Assembly (NCBI GenBank): GCA_942492225.1
Contig: CALODS010000075.1
Coordinates: 1-27,786, forward strand
Direction: 5' to 3'
DNA length: 27,786 nt
Origin: JAFGTX01 sp942492225
GTDB lineage: Bacteria > Bacillota > Clostridia > Peptostreptococcales > Acidaminobacteraceae
Position numbers and translations under genes: made by a program. Positions 14,749-22,679 of this stretch are shown in pieces (the first letter of the stretch is position 1; each line of letters opens with the position of its first letter). The notes below the pieces were generated by a model that had not been told where the DNA came from, ran no database searches, and saw nothing but the letters and a program-made list of their open reading frames with translations.

Positions 14749-15432
14749 TTAATTTGTACTTTGTTGATCTTCCCATTTAATAACACTTTCTCTAATAGAA
14801 CGAACATGATATTCTGCACATTCTTTTGCTCTATTACCATCTCTGTTTTTTATCGCCTCTAATATATTTTGATGCCATACTTGTAAATCATTATAATCGT
14901 CATACTCATTGAAAAATATCAAACGAAACCGTTGAAACTGATCATGAAGTTCTTTTACAATTTCTACAAGTTTATTATTTTTAGCGGCGCTGTATATTTT
15001 ATTGTGGAATTCATTATCACTTCTAATCATTTCTGGTCTATTTAAGACTTCTAGCGCTTGATTAAATTTCTCTAAAATCTCCTCTAATTCCAAAACATCT
15101 TTTTCTGTCATACGTTCAGCTGCTAATTTTGATGCAAATCCTTCAAGTACTATTCGAATTTCTAGCACTTCCAAAATATCACGTGCAGTTAAATTGGCAA
15201 CATAAGCGCCTTTACGAGGAATCATTTCCACAAATTTTTCTTTTTCTAATTTTCTTATCGCTTCTCTAACTGGTGTTCTACTCACACCCAGCTGCTCAGC
15301 CAAGTTTATTTCCATTAAACGCTCTCCAGGTTTAAGAGTACCATTCAAAATTGCATTTCTTAAATACTCAAACACAACTTCACCCAACGGCTTGTAATTT
15401 TTAATCTCAAAATTTTTAAATTGATTATTCAT
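14749..15432 (-). CDS. GntR-family transcriptional regulator, FadR/FCD subfamily
   Basis: 227 residues. The winged helix (about 12-78) contains ILNGTLKPGERLMEINLAEQ and the recognition segment GVSRTPVREAIRKLEKE. The FCD effector domain (about 85-212) is all-helical and keeps the usual metal-site pattern: Asp and His in RSDNEFHNKI, a His in WHQNILEAI, and a His in the last helix (EYHVRSIRES). A metal ion and a small carboxylate or amino-acid-like effector are therefore likely, but the ligand cannot be told. The ATG overlaps the end of ispE by eight bases, with AGGG in front. An ispE-GntR pairing is common in Clostridia, so this is a conserved neighbour and not obviously the lysine or arginine regulator. 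Confidence 0.92.
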   Translation of the reverse strand: MNNQFKNFEIKNYKPLGEVVFEYLRNAILNGTLKPGERLMEINLAEQLGVSRTPVREAIRKLEKEKFVEMIPRKGAYVANLTARDILEVLEIRIVLEGFASKLAAERMTEKDVLELEEILEKFNQALEVLNRPEMIRSDNEFHNKIYSAAKNNKLVEIVKELHDQFQRFRLIFFNEYDDYNDLQVWHQNILEAIKNRDGNRAKECAEYHVRSIRESVIKWEDQQSTN

Positions 15433-16309
15433 GATTCCCTGCCCCCATCGTCCGTAGATTATAAGTTTTCACTAAATAAGTCTGTGGATATATTTTCTTT
15501 ATATGTTTAAGCGCTTTGCACCCTTTATCATAACTTTTATATAATCCAAATACAGTTGGACCGCTTCCACTCATCATTGTAGCCGATGCGCCTGTCTCTT
15601 GAACTTTTCGTTTTAATTTTTCAACTATGTTGTATCGTTCAAATGTAACTTTTTCTAATGAGTTGAACATCAGTGTTGACAGCAAGGATAGATTCGAATG
15701 ATCAATCGCTTCTAATAATTCCTTAAAAGGACGTTCCTTGCGAATGTGTTCAACAGAATAATTCATATATATTTCTTGTGTGGAAACACTAATAGGTGGT
15801 TTCGCAATTAAAACCCATTGTTCCTCTAATCCTTTTATGGGGGTTAGTTGTTCACCAATACCTTCAGCAATTGCAGCACCACCTAAAATACAGAAAGGAA
15901 CATCTGCACCTAATTGAACACCATAGTCCATCAATGTTTCTTGAGATAATCCTAACGCATACAATTCATTCAATCCAATAAGTACTGCTGCTGCATCAGA
16001 ACTACCGCCTGCAAGACCAGCTGCAACAGGAATGAGTTTCTCAATATGTATATGTACACCCCGAATGACTGAAAAATCTTTCATTAATAAGGCCGCCGCT
16101 TTATAAGCAATATTAGAATCATCATCTTTTATATATTCACAAGTGGTTTTTATCGATAATCCGTTTTCTTTCTTCGTTAAGCACACGTTGTCATATAGAT
16201 CAATTTGTTGCATAACCATTTCAACCACATGGTAACCATTATCTAGTTTTCCTATAACATCTAAATTTAAATTTATTTTGGCTCTCGCCTTTAAAGAAAT
16301 TGATACCAT
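15425..16309 (-). CDS. ispE: 4-diphosphocytidyl-2-C-methyl-D-erythritol kinase
   Basis: IspE, 294 residues from ATG 16309, selected because it follows GGAG by seven bases and begins with the standard MVSISLKARAKINLNLDV; a longer reading from 16417 has no homologous content. It phosphorylates the 2-hydroxyl of CDP-methylerythritol in the non-mevalonate isoprenoid pathway. GHMP-kinase motifs are present: AKINLNL (10-16), the glycine-rich ATP loop PVAAGLAGGSSDAAA (94-108), GADVPFC in the middle, and SGSGPTVFGLY near residue 256. In Bacillus and many Clostridia ispE follows veg; here the arc operon lies between the two. It forms an overlapping unit with the GntR gene downstream. Confidence 0.96.
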   Translation of the reverse strand: MVSISLKARAKINLNLDVIGKLDNGYHVVEMVMQQIDLYDNVCLTKKENGLSIKTTCEYIKDDDSNIAYKAAALLMKDFSVIRGVHIHIEKLIPVAAGLAGGSSDAAAVLIGLNELYALGLSQETLMDYGVQLGADVPFCILGGAAIAEGIGEQLTPIKGLEEQWVLIAKPPISVSTQEIYMNYSVEHIRKERPFKELLEAIDHSNLSLLSTLMFNSLEKVTFERYNIVEKLKRKVQETGASATMMSGSGPTVFGLYKSYDKGCKALKHIKKIYPQTYLVKTYNLRTMGAGNHE

Positions 16310-16433
16310 TGTTTTTCTCCTGTTTTTCAAATACATTATACAAAATACATCACTACTATTATATAGGATGTCATTTGCTTTTACTAGGACTTTCAATGAT
16401 ATAAATTCTACCATCATAAAAATTTATTTTTCC

Positions 16434-16468
16434 ACAAAAAAACTCCCTTGAATGAATCAAAGGAGTTT
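16434..16468 (-). terminator. terminator of the arc operon
   Basis: A 12-bp stem (16440-16451 with 16457-16468, one G-U or mismatch) has a 5-base loop and is followed on the minus strand by seven Ts. It begins ten bases after the arcC stop and separates arc from ispE. Confidence 0.85.
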
Positions 16469-16478
16469 AGCATTTTTA

Positions 16479-17414
16479 TTATAAAGTTATAAGTGTACCT
16501 GTTTTGCCATCAATACCGTCTTGTGCTTTTTCCAGTGAAGTGATCAGTGCTTTTCTTCCTGGTTTAGAGGCTGCAAAAGCCATTGCTGCTTCTACCTTTG
16601 GTAGCATTGATCCAGGCGCAAAATGTCCTTCATCACAATATTTTTGCGCTTCTTCAGTTGTTAATGTTGATAGCCATTTTTCATCTTCCTTACCAAAATT
16701 TATCGCAACATGATCAACAGCCGTTAAAATAATAAGGTAATCAGCATCTAAGATTTCTGCAATTTTTCCACTCGCAAAATCCTTGTCAATTACAGCTGGG
16801 ACACCGTGAAGTGCATTCCCATCTCTAATCACTGGTATACCACCACCACCAACGGTTATAACAACATGACCCTGATCTACAAGCGCCGATACTGTTTCTT
16901 TTTCAGCAACATCAATTGGTTTTGGTGATGGCACGACACGACGCCATCCTCTACCAGCATCTTCAACCATTGTAAAGCCTTTACTCTTTTGAATTTCTTT
17001 TGCCTCTTCTTCAGAATAAAATGCACCAATCGGTTTGGTCGGATTTTGGAATGCAGGATCATCTTTATCTACAATAACTTGCGTAATAATCGTTGCAACT
17101 GGGGTTTTTAGGTCTCTGTTCAATAATTCTTCTCTAATTGCATTTTGTAAGTGGAATCCAATGTAGCCTTGGCTCATTGCGCCACATTCAGGAAATGGCA
17201 TTTCGGGTGTACCTGCTTCAGAATTAGAAGCCGTAGACATGGCTAAGTTAATCATCCCTACTTGTGGTCCATTGCCATGAGCTAATATCACTTCGTGTCC
17301 TGCTTGGATCAAATCAACTATTGGTTTGGCAGTATCCTTTACCAGTTCCAATTGTTCTTTTGGGGACTTTCCTAATGCATTACCACCGAGTGCTACAACA
17401 ATTTTATCTTTCAT
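16479..17414 (-). CDS. arcC: carbamate kinase
   Basis: 311 residues, complete. It makes ATP from ADP and carbamoyl phosphate, the last step of the arginine deiminase pathway. Motifs: VVALGGNAL (6-14), HGNGPQVG (46-53), the long insertion with GRGWRRVVPSPKP near residues 155-168, VDKDFAS near 210-217, and the end PGRKALITSLEKA. The length equals the family norm. GGAGG lies nine bases before the ATG. It follows arcB by 51 bases and ends at a good terminator. Unlike arcA and arcB it shows no frameshift. With arcB broken it could serve another carbamoyl-phosphate source, if the breaks are real. Confidence 0.96.
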   Translation of the reverse strand: MKDKIVVALGGNALGKSPKEQLELVKDTAKPIVDLIQAGHEVILAHGNGPQVGMINLAMSTASNSEAGTPEMPFPECGAMSQGYIGFHLQNAIREELLNRDLKTPVATIITQVIVDKDDPAFQNPTKPIGAFYSEEEAKEIQKSKGFTMVEDAGRGWRRVVPSPKPIDVAEKETVSALVDQGHVVITVGGGGIPVIRDGNALHGVPAVIDKDFASGKIAEILDADYLIILTAVDHVAINFGKEDEKWLSTLTTEEAQKYCDEGHFAPGSMLPKVEAAMAFAASKPGRKALITSLEKAQDGIDGKTGTLITL

Positions 17415-17465
17415 TTCACAAGCCTCCTACAATTTTTTCGAAAAATTTTAATTGTTCCTATAAGT

Positions 17466-18468
17466 CTATAAATTACCCATTGTCGCGCACATTACTGCCT
17501 TGATTGTATGCATTCTATTTTCTGCTTCATCAAACACAACAGAGTGTTTACTTCTGAACACTTCATCTGTTACTTCCATCGACTTGATACCAAATTTCTC
17601 TTCAATTTCAGCGCCAACAACCGTTAAATTATCATGGAATGCTGGTAAACAATGCATAAAAATTGCATTAGGATTTTCAGTTTTCTTAATCATATCCATA
17701 TTCACTTGGTAAGGTGTTAGTTGCTTAATTCTTTCTTCAAATAGATGCTCTTCACCCATTGAAACCCATACATCTGTATAAATTACATCTGCATCTTTTA
17801 CAGCTTGATCTATATTATCTGTTAATTCAATTTGTGCTCCTGTTTCCTTACAAACCTCTCTCATCTCAGCTACTAATTTATCCTCTGGGAATAATTCTTT
17901 TGGTGCTAATGCTACAAAATGCATACCCATTTTAGCTGCACCAATCATTAGAGAATTACCCATATTATTTCTTGCATCTCCAACATAAACAAATTTCACT
18001 TTATTAAGTGGTTTATTAACATGCTCTTTTACTGTCAAAAAATCTGCTAAGAATTTGTGTTGGATGATATAGATCTGTTAAACCATTCCAAACAGGTACA
18101 CCAGCATGTTCTCCTAGTATATCAACTGTATCTTGTTTAAATCCTCTAAACTCGATACCATCATAGAATCTTCCAAGTACTTTTGCAGTATCTTCAATTG
18201 ATTCCTTTTTTCCCCATCTGACTATTTGATAAGAAAGTAACCTTTGCACCTTCATCAAAAGCTGCAACTTCAAAAGCACATCTAGTTCTAGTTGATGTCT
18301 TTTCAAATAATAATACTACATTTTTTCCTTCATAATAAATCACCCTTTAATTCCTGCTCTTTTTTTTTAGCTTTCAAATCAGTTGATAAGATCAAGCATA
18401 TACTGTATTTCTTGTGGTGTAAAATCCTTCAAAGTTATAAAGTTTCTTCCTTTTAAGTTAACTGGCAT
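17466..18468 (-). pseudogene. arcB: ornithine carbamoyltransferase, broken by several frameshifts
   Basis: All parts of a catabolic ornithine carbamoyltransferase are present but in different frames. The ATG at 18468 follows GAGGAGG and starts MPVNLKGRNFITLKDF. The frame breaks near 18388 (one extra base), at the T9 run 18360-18368, and near 18331-18345. FEKTSTRTRCAFEVAAFDEG is then readable in a second frame to about 18212, where the frame breaks again in a T6C4 run. GKKESIEDTAKVLG through LTDLYHPTQIL follows in a third frame. One extra base near 18048 leads to the last frame, TVKEHVN through HCLPAFHD to the stop at 17466. The carbamoyl-phosphate (STRTR), HPTQ and HCLP motifs are all intact. 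At least five indels with no loss of motifs suggests sequence error or very recent decay. If functional, it would split citrulline with phosphate into ornithine and carbamoyl phosphate. Confidence 0.88.
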
Positions 18469-18502
18469 TTAAAAATTCCTCCTCATAATATTTAATTATT
18501 TA

Positions 18503-19737
18503 TTATTGTTTAAGCAGATTTCTATATAGTGGCATACTCATACATCTTGGACCACCTCTACCTCTAGATAATTCAGAGGATGGCATAATGTGTAACTTAA
18601 TACCATTATCCTCTAGTATCTTATTGGTAACATGATTTCTAGAGTAAACTATAACTTCTCCAGGAGCTAGTGCTAAAGTATTGGATCCATCGTTCCATTG
18701 TTCTCTGGCAGCATCTATTAAACTATCACCGCCACACCTGATTAACGTAACCTTATCCAATCCAAGATATTTCTTTAGAATATCTTCAAGCTCCATTGTT
18801 TCCTTATCTATATTTACCTCGTCAGTTCCCTTCCCTTTTTTAATAGAATAAACAGTTAGAGGTCCTTCTATCTCTGGATGAATTGTGAATTTATCAAAAT
18901 CAACCATTGTAAATACCGTATCAAGATGCATGAATGCTCTTGTTTTTGGTATATCAAAAGCTAATACAACTTCAAAACTACTATCTTCTCTAAAAATCCT
19001 TCTAGCTAATGTTTCCACAGAATGGGCATCTGTTCTCTCTGAAATACCAACTGCAATTACTTTATCACTAAGTATTAGTTCATCTCCACCCTCAATTGAT
19101 GTTTCTTCTCTTCTGTTATACCATAAAGGCACATCAATTTTCTTATAATTAGGGTGATATCTAAATATATATTTAGCAAATAGAGTCTCACGATTTCTAG
19201 TAACAGTTCTCATTGTGTTCAATGATATTCCATGCCCAATAGTTGCGAAAGGGTCCCTAGTAAAATATAGGTTTGGCATCGGATCTACTACAAAAGGATA
19301 GTCTGATTGAACCATATCAACTATGGATTCTGATGGATGTGAGTCAATTTCACTCTTTCTTATTCCCTCCATCATTTTATCTACCATTCCTTTATTTGAA
19401 CTATAACTCTCTAAAAATTCTTTAACAGAATCTTTATCGAATTCACTAATAATACCAGCTTCTGTTATAAACTCATCAATAAACTTGTTCTTTATATCAG
19501 TATCATAAATAGCTTCGGCGGTAAGTTCTTCAAGATATAATACTTCAACACCATTATCCTTAAATATACCTGCAAATGTATCATGTTCCTGTCTTGCAAT
19601 TTCAAGATAAGGTATATCATCAAAAAGTAATCTATCCATAAGGTCTGGTGTGATATTCTCTATTTCTTCTCCTGATCTATGCGAAGGACTTTCTTTAAAT
19701 TTATAATCTAAGTATGACTCGAAGTTTTCTTTGACAT
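18503..19737 (-). pseudogene. arcA: arginine deiminase, 5' end frameshifted, rest intact
   Basis: From about 19700 to the stop a single frame encodes arginine deiminase: HRSGEEIENITPDLMD, then RLLFDDIPYLEIARQEHD, FTRDP, EGGDE, MHLDTVF and the C-terminal GRGGPRCMSMPLYRN with the nucleophilic cysteine 13 codons from the end. An internal ATG at 19639 gives 378 residues but omits the conserved start. The natural ATG is at 19737, four bases after AGAGGTG. It reads MSKK, then shifts and stops after nine codons. Pieces of the expected N-terminus (LRV, then LKKVL, then HRSG) lie in different frames within 70 bases, so several indels are needed. The enzyme converts arginine to citrulline and ammonia. 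It heads arcA-arcB-arcC; no arginine/ornithine antiporter (arcD) is seen in the window. Confidence 0.88.
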
Positions 19738-19804
19738 AAACACCTCTTTACTTTTTTACATCCCATTATTTAACATTTTATTCATTTTTACTTTTAATAA
19801 ATTT

Positions 19805-19833
19805 AGTATATCATTCTAAAACATTCATTTCAA
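19805..19833 (-). promoter_or_regulatory. sigma-A promoter of the arc operon
   Basis: TTGAAA (19828-19833) and TATACT (19805-19810) are exactly 17 bases apart on the minus strand. Transcription would start near 19798, leaving a 60-base leader before the natural arcA ATG. Confidence 0.7.
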
Positions 19834-19882
19834 CGCATCTGTTTTCAATGTATTAGTGTTTTGTTTGAATTTTTAAATTTTT

Positions 19883-19894
19883 ATGAATATTCAT
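19883..19894. promoter_or_regulatory. ArgR/AhrC-type ARG box upstream of arcA
   Basis: ATGAATATTCAT is a perfect 12-bp palindrome fitting the ARG-box half-site pattern (TGAATAWWWATTCA-like). A partial second match (TGAATAAA) begins five bases away. It is centred about 90 bp upstream of the predicted arc start, consistent with activation by ArgR in the presence of arginine. The rest of the 19738-20056 stretch is AT-rich and shows no gene. Confidence 0.5.
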
Positions 19895-20056
19895 CCAGTG
19901 AATAAAGTGCTAATAAATGGGTTTATTTTTATATCCCCTCTTACTAGCACTCCTTATAAATAAATACATATACAATTGTCATAATCGTCTGAATATTAAT
20001 TTAACTCAATGAATAAATAAATTTTTAGAATTTTTCGTTAATTTGGCGCAGAATAA

Positions 20057-20082
20057 AGGCACTTACATGAATGTAAGTGCCT
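20057..20082 (-). terminator. hairpin terminator after veg
   Basis: A perfect 11-bp stem (20057-20067 with 20072-20082), loop TGAA, lies five bases after the veg stop on the minus strand. The tail is TTTATTC, a weak U tract, so termination may be partial. Confidence 0.65.
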
Positions 20083-20087
20083 AGTCA

Positions 20088-20360
20088 CTACGATATTTTT
20101 AGGATTTGCTGAGTTTCACATAAAGTGATTTCAACTGTTTCAGTGAGTATATCAGAGTAGCTAAATGAAAGTTTTCTTTCGCCGCCTAAGCCGCCATCCA
20201 CTCTCACTATAAACACGCTGTTATAAACTTCTGCTAAAATACCTTCGCTTGTTTTTGATTTTCTTTTGCCTTTGTTTGTCTGTAGCAAAACTTTTTTACC
20301 GATACTGTTTTCTACGTTTTTTTTAATTTCTGTCAAGGTCTCTTTAGTTGCCAATTGCAT
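20088..20360 (-). CDS. veg: Veg protein
   Basis: About 90 residues, homologous to Bacillus subtilis Veg (DUF1021): ETLTEIKKNVENSIGKKVLL, GRRK-like KGKRKSKTSEGILAEVY, SVFIVRVD, then SFSYSDILTETVEITL. Veg is a small, strongly expressed SH3-like barrel protein linked in Bacillus to biofilm matrix gene control and spore outgrowth. The start is uncertain: GTG at 20363, ATG at 20360 and TTG at 20354 are in frame behind AAGGAAGG. The Bacillus alignment fits the TTG or the ATG best. A good promoter lies 25 bases upstream. In related genomes veg directly precedes ispE; here the arc operon intervenes. Confidence 0.93.
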   Translation of the reverse strand: MQLATKETLTEIKKNVENSIGKKVLLQTNKGKRKSKTSEGILAEVYNSVFIVRVDGGLGGERKLSFSYSDILTETVEITLCETQQILKIS

Positions 20361-20375
20361 CACCTTCCTTAACTC

Positions 20376-20413
20376 ACTGTATACAGTATAACACAGCTAG
20401 GAATAAAAATCAA
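20376..20413 (-). promoter_or_regulatory. strong veg promoter with palindrome at the start site
   Basis: TTGATT (20408-20413) and TATACT (20385-20390) are 17 bases apart with an extended -10 TG (TGTTATACT) on the minus strand. A perfect 12-bp palindrome ACTGTATACAGT (20376-20387) overlaps the -10 and the start region, an operator-like position. Confidence 0.75.
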
Positions 20414-20523
20414 ATATTATACCACAACAGAAACGTACCCGTCAATATTTTTTTAGCATTTCAAATCGACCAATGGCAACGCTTCCAGACATTGGGTTCA
20501 TTTAAAATAAAGACCGCCGAAAA

Positions 20524-21264
20524 TTAAATAGTATTTAACTTAATTAATTTATCCGAAATTTCATTTATTAATGTATTTAATTGGTCCTCCGCTCTATTTT
20601 GATGCAACAACATACCCTTTAATCTTATTTCACTTGCTTCTTCTATCGTCATAACACTTTTCATAAACCATGTTATCAGTGATTGATTGACTTCTTCAAA
20701 TCCAATACACTCATTCATTAAAAATTTTGAGTCCATAGAAAACAATAGATCTACAAGATCATCTCTATCATCAATCTCCATCTTTTGTTCACTTAAAAAA
20801 TCTTTACAGTATGGTATTTTACGCTCAACAATAGGACGTGGTAATATCAACCCATGAGTCTCTCTATAATAAGTTGCAAGAGATTCGTTTTCTTCTAAAA
20901 TCTTTTCATAATTTTGTTGATAATCCGGTTCTTCTAAATGACCAAAAATACGACAAGGAAGTGGACGGTTAAAGTATATAGCACATTTCCCATCCTCTCT
21001 AACAAAAGGGCAATGCATTTCTTCAACCATTTCTAATAAAAAAAAGCGACTAATTTTCAACGCATGTTCTTCTAAAACCTGTGGATTATCTCTCAAAAAT
21101 TTTAAGATATGCACATATTCCACATAGAATGTGTTAACAGATTCTGTGCAACATCTCAAACACCCTTTACACTCACCACTTGGCACTTGTTCGTATATAT
21201 CCCTTAGCCCCTCTGACAGGTTACTCATCTCATCTAGGAGCTTAAAACTTTTAATTATATTCAT
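20524..21264 (-). CDS. YkgJ-family cysteine-cluster protein
   Basis: 246 residues. The YkgJ-type metal-binding cluster is clear: C32, C35, C38 and C39 (CKGCLRCC), then C85 (MHCPFV), C94 (GKCAIY) and C104 in RPLPCRIFG. This family (CxxCxxCC, then CPF, then C-x9-CR-F/Y) is annotated as a zinc- or iron-chelating domain; the biochemical role is unknown. The C-terminal 120 residues are helical and specific to this protein. GTGAGGACAG lies before the ATG. It is probably monocistronic. The gap 20361-20523 to veg contains a possible stem (CCAATG/CATTGG near 20471-20496) that may end its transcript. A role in metal handling or protein modification would be guesswork. Confidence 0.82.
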   Translation of the reverse strand: MNIIKSFKLLDEMSNLSEGLRDIYEQVPSGECKGCLRCCTESVNTFYVEYVHILKFLRDNPQVLEEHALKISRFFLLEMVEEMHCPFVREDGKCAIYFNRPLPCRIFGHLEEPDYQQNYEKILEENESLATYYRETHGLILPRPIVERKIPYCKDFLSEQKMEIDDRDDLVDLLFSMDSKFLMNECIGFEEVNQSLITWFMKSVMTIEEASEIRLKGMLLHQNRAEDQLNTLINEISDKLIKLNTI

Positions 21265-21351
21265 ACTGTCCTCACTTCGTATCCAGATTATTAATCATCG
21301 CTAGCTTATCACAAACCATGATTTTTTGCACGAGAATCATGACTCAAAAAA

Positions 21352-21387
21352 AACAAAAGAACCCTTATCCACAAAGATAACGGTTCT
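21352..21387 (-). terminator. terminator of the 39-residue ORF
   Basis: A 12-bp stem with one C-C mismatch (21358-21369 with 21376-21387) and a 6-base loop is followed on the minus strand by TTTTGTTTTTTTT. It begins one base after the stop codon of the small ORF, supporting that ORF as a real transcription unit. Confidence 0.82.
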
Positions 21388-21388
21388 C

Positions 21389-21508
21389 TCATTCATAATA
21401 TTCACTTTCGTCCATATAATAATCCTCAACGACCACATCTTTTTGCTCACTTGGCGTATCTAAGAATTTATAAAGAGATAGTAATGCAACTATTGATAAT
21501 AACTCCAT
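21389..21508 (-). CDS. 39-residue hydrophobic/acidic small protein
   Basis: A short ORF with full expression signals: GGAAGGTGG eight bases before ATG 21508, an extended -10 promoter (TGCTATAAT) 47-55 bases upstream, and a strong terminator right after the TGA. The peptide starts MELLSIVALLSLYKFL, a hydrophobic helix long enough to sit at the membrane but short for a full span. It then turns acidic and tyrosine-rich, ending EDYYMDESEYYE. There is no cysteine and no strongly basic segment, so it is unlike common bacteriocins. It fits no family I recognise. It may be a small membrane-associated regulator, a toxin-like peptide or a leader peptide. It lies between the YkgJ-family gene and the TIM-barrel gene in the 21265-21655 gap. 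Confidence 0.6.
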   Translation of the reverse strand: MELLSIVALLSLYKFLDTPSEQKDVVVEDYYMDESEYYE

Positions 21509-21554
21509 AATGATACCACCTTCCATAAATAATTTTAATTTATTTCTTGAGCTC

Positions 21555-21563
21555 ATTATAGCA
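21555..21563 (-). promoter_or_regulatory. extended -10 promoter of the 39-residue ORF
   Basis: TGCTATAAT on the minus strand is a perfect extended -10 (TGnTATAAT); no good -35 is seen at 17 bases. The start would be near 21548, about 40 bases before the ATG. Confidence 0.65.
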
Positions 21564-21655
21564 CGTGTTATCCAGATTAACTGCCATTGTCACAGAGACG
21601 TAATTTGCTTGTAAAAATTGTAACCTTTCCTTAACATAATAAATAGTTTCTTAAC

Positions 21656-22522
21656 CTACTGGCTATTTTCAATGGTTTGTAAAGCAAGTAAACTCTCATA
21701 AAAAAACTCTACTCCATGATATATAGGTGTCGCTTCAATAACCACTGGTTTATTTAAACCAAGTAATAATTGAAATACAGCAGTGGTATCAAATGCCCAG
21801 CCATCACTTTTCTTCTGATTCGGATGTGCTGCTATATGATGATAATTTTTATAATAGAAATTATCGCTGTAAGGTTTATCGCCCATCGTTGTCCATAAAT
21901 GAAAAGCGTCACTGTAACTTGATAAATGATGAAATCCTTCTAAAAAATCAAAATGATGAAGAAGAGAGGCATAATATAAATGGCCAGTATCTGTCAAAAT
22001 ACCAAGATGACTTAAGGGAGAGATTAGTGTTGTCCAATATTCATAATCCGAAAACATAATATTTGATCCAAAATACTCTAATAAGATTTTCTTATTTGCA
22101 CTCTTAGCAATGTCGTTTATACGATTTAACCCTTCTTTTAATAAGACATCGAATGTTTCTAACTCTATATAAGGCTTTAGATAAACGCCTGGAAAATGCA
22201 TCACAAAATACTCTGCATTCATCTCTTTCAATTCTTCAATATTGGCTTCCAATAGTTTAAACGATTGTTCTCTACGATCAATATCTGCATCTAAGAAAAA
22301 TGCATCTAGGTAATCTCCCTCAAACCAATCATAAAGGTAAATAGGTAAATGAATACTATAAGCGATATTGTGGGTTTGGGCATAGTTCATCTCAGATAAT
22401 GCCTTTTGATAACGTTCTTCATATGTCCCCGAACGTCCTAAGCATACTTCTAAACGGTTAAATCCTAATGGTTTAACCTCTTCTACTTTTATATGTACTG
22501 TATTAATACCAAGTATTGACAT
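21656..22522 (-). CDS. TIM-barrel sugar-phosphate isomerase/epimerase-like protein
   Basis: 288 residues of the xylose-isomerase-like TIM barrel (AP-endonuclease-2 superfamily). Strand-end motifs typical of the metal site are present: SIHLPIY (about 56-62), VMHFPG (106-111), LLEYFGSN (145-152), LTDTGHLYYAS (174-184), AFHLWTTMGDKP (205-216), AAHPNQ (231-236) and VIEATP (259-264). Glu, Asp and His residues at the ends of these strands should bind a divalent metal. The substrate cannot be told: the family includes sugar epimerases, myo-inositol enzymes and endonuclease IV, but it lacks the full endonuclease IV signature. GGAGTG lies seven bases before the ATG. It stands alone, in the same direction as uraA, behind the uraA terminator. 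Confidence 0.75.
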   Translation of the reverse strand: MSILGINTVHIKVEEVKPLGFNRLEVCLGRSGTYEERYQKALSEMNYAQTHNIAYSIHLPIYLYDWFEGDYLDAFFLDADIDRREQSFKLLEANIEELKEMNAEYFVMHFPGVYLKPYIELETFDVLLKEGLNRINDIAKSANKKILLEYFGSNIMFSDYEYWTTLISPLSHLGILTDTGHLYYASLLHHFDFLEGFHHLSSYSDAFHLWTTMGDKPYSDNFYYKNYHHIAAHPNQKKSDGWAFDTTAVFQLLLGLNKPVVIEATPIYHGVEFFYESLLALQTIENSQ

Positions 22523-22604
22523 GTCATTTCACTCCATTCTTAAAACATATGCTTTATCTTAATATACCCTATTTACACTTTGTTGAACGCACTCAACGCA
22601 ATAA

Positions 22605-22638
22605 AATACAAAGAGGTTGCTTCAATTAAGAAGCAACC
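22605..22638 (-). terminator. terminator of the uracil permease gene
   Basis: A perfect 9-bp stem (22615-22623 with 22630-22638) has loop AATTAA and is followed on the minus strand by TCTTTGTATTTTATT. It starts 41 bases after the uraA stop. Confidence 0.75.
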
Positions 22639-22679
22639 CCACCTATTAAGAATGCTAAAAGCTTTCTATATTTTATTAA

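Noticed and set aside
14727..14840. Longer N-terminus for the DUF1934 protein
   Set aside because: It overlaps the GntR gene in another frame; ATG 14726 has a proper ribosome site and matches the family start.
22582..22600. Small hairpin GTTGA/TCAAC near the uraA terminator
   Set aside because: A five-base stem in an AT-rich region is expected by chance; the real terminator is the 9-bp stem at 22615-22638.
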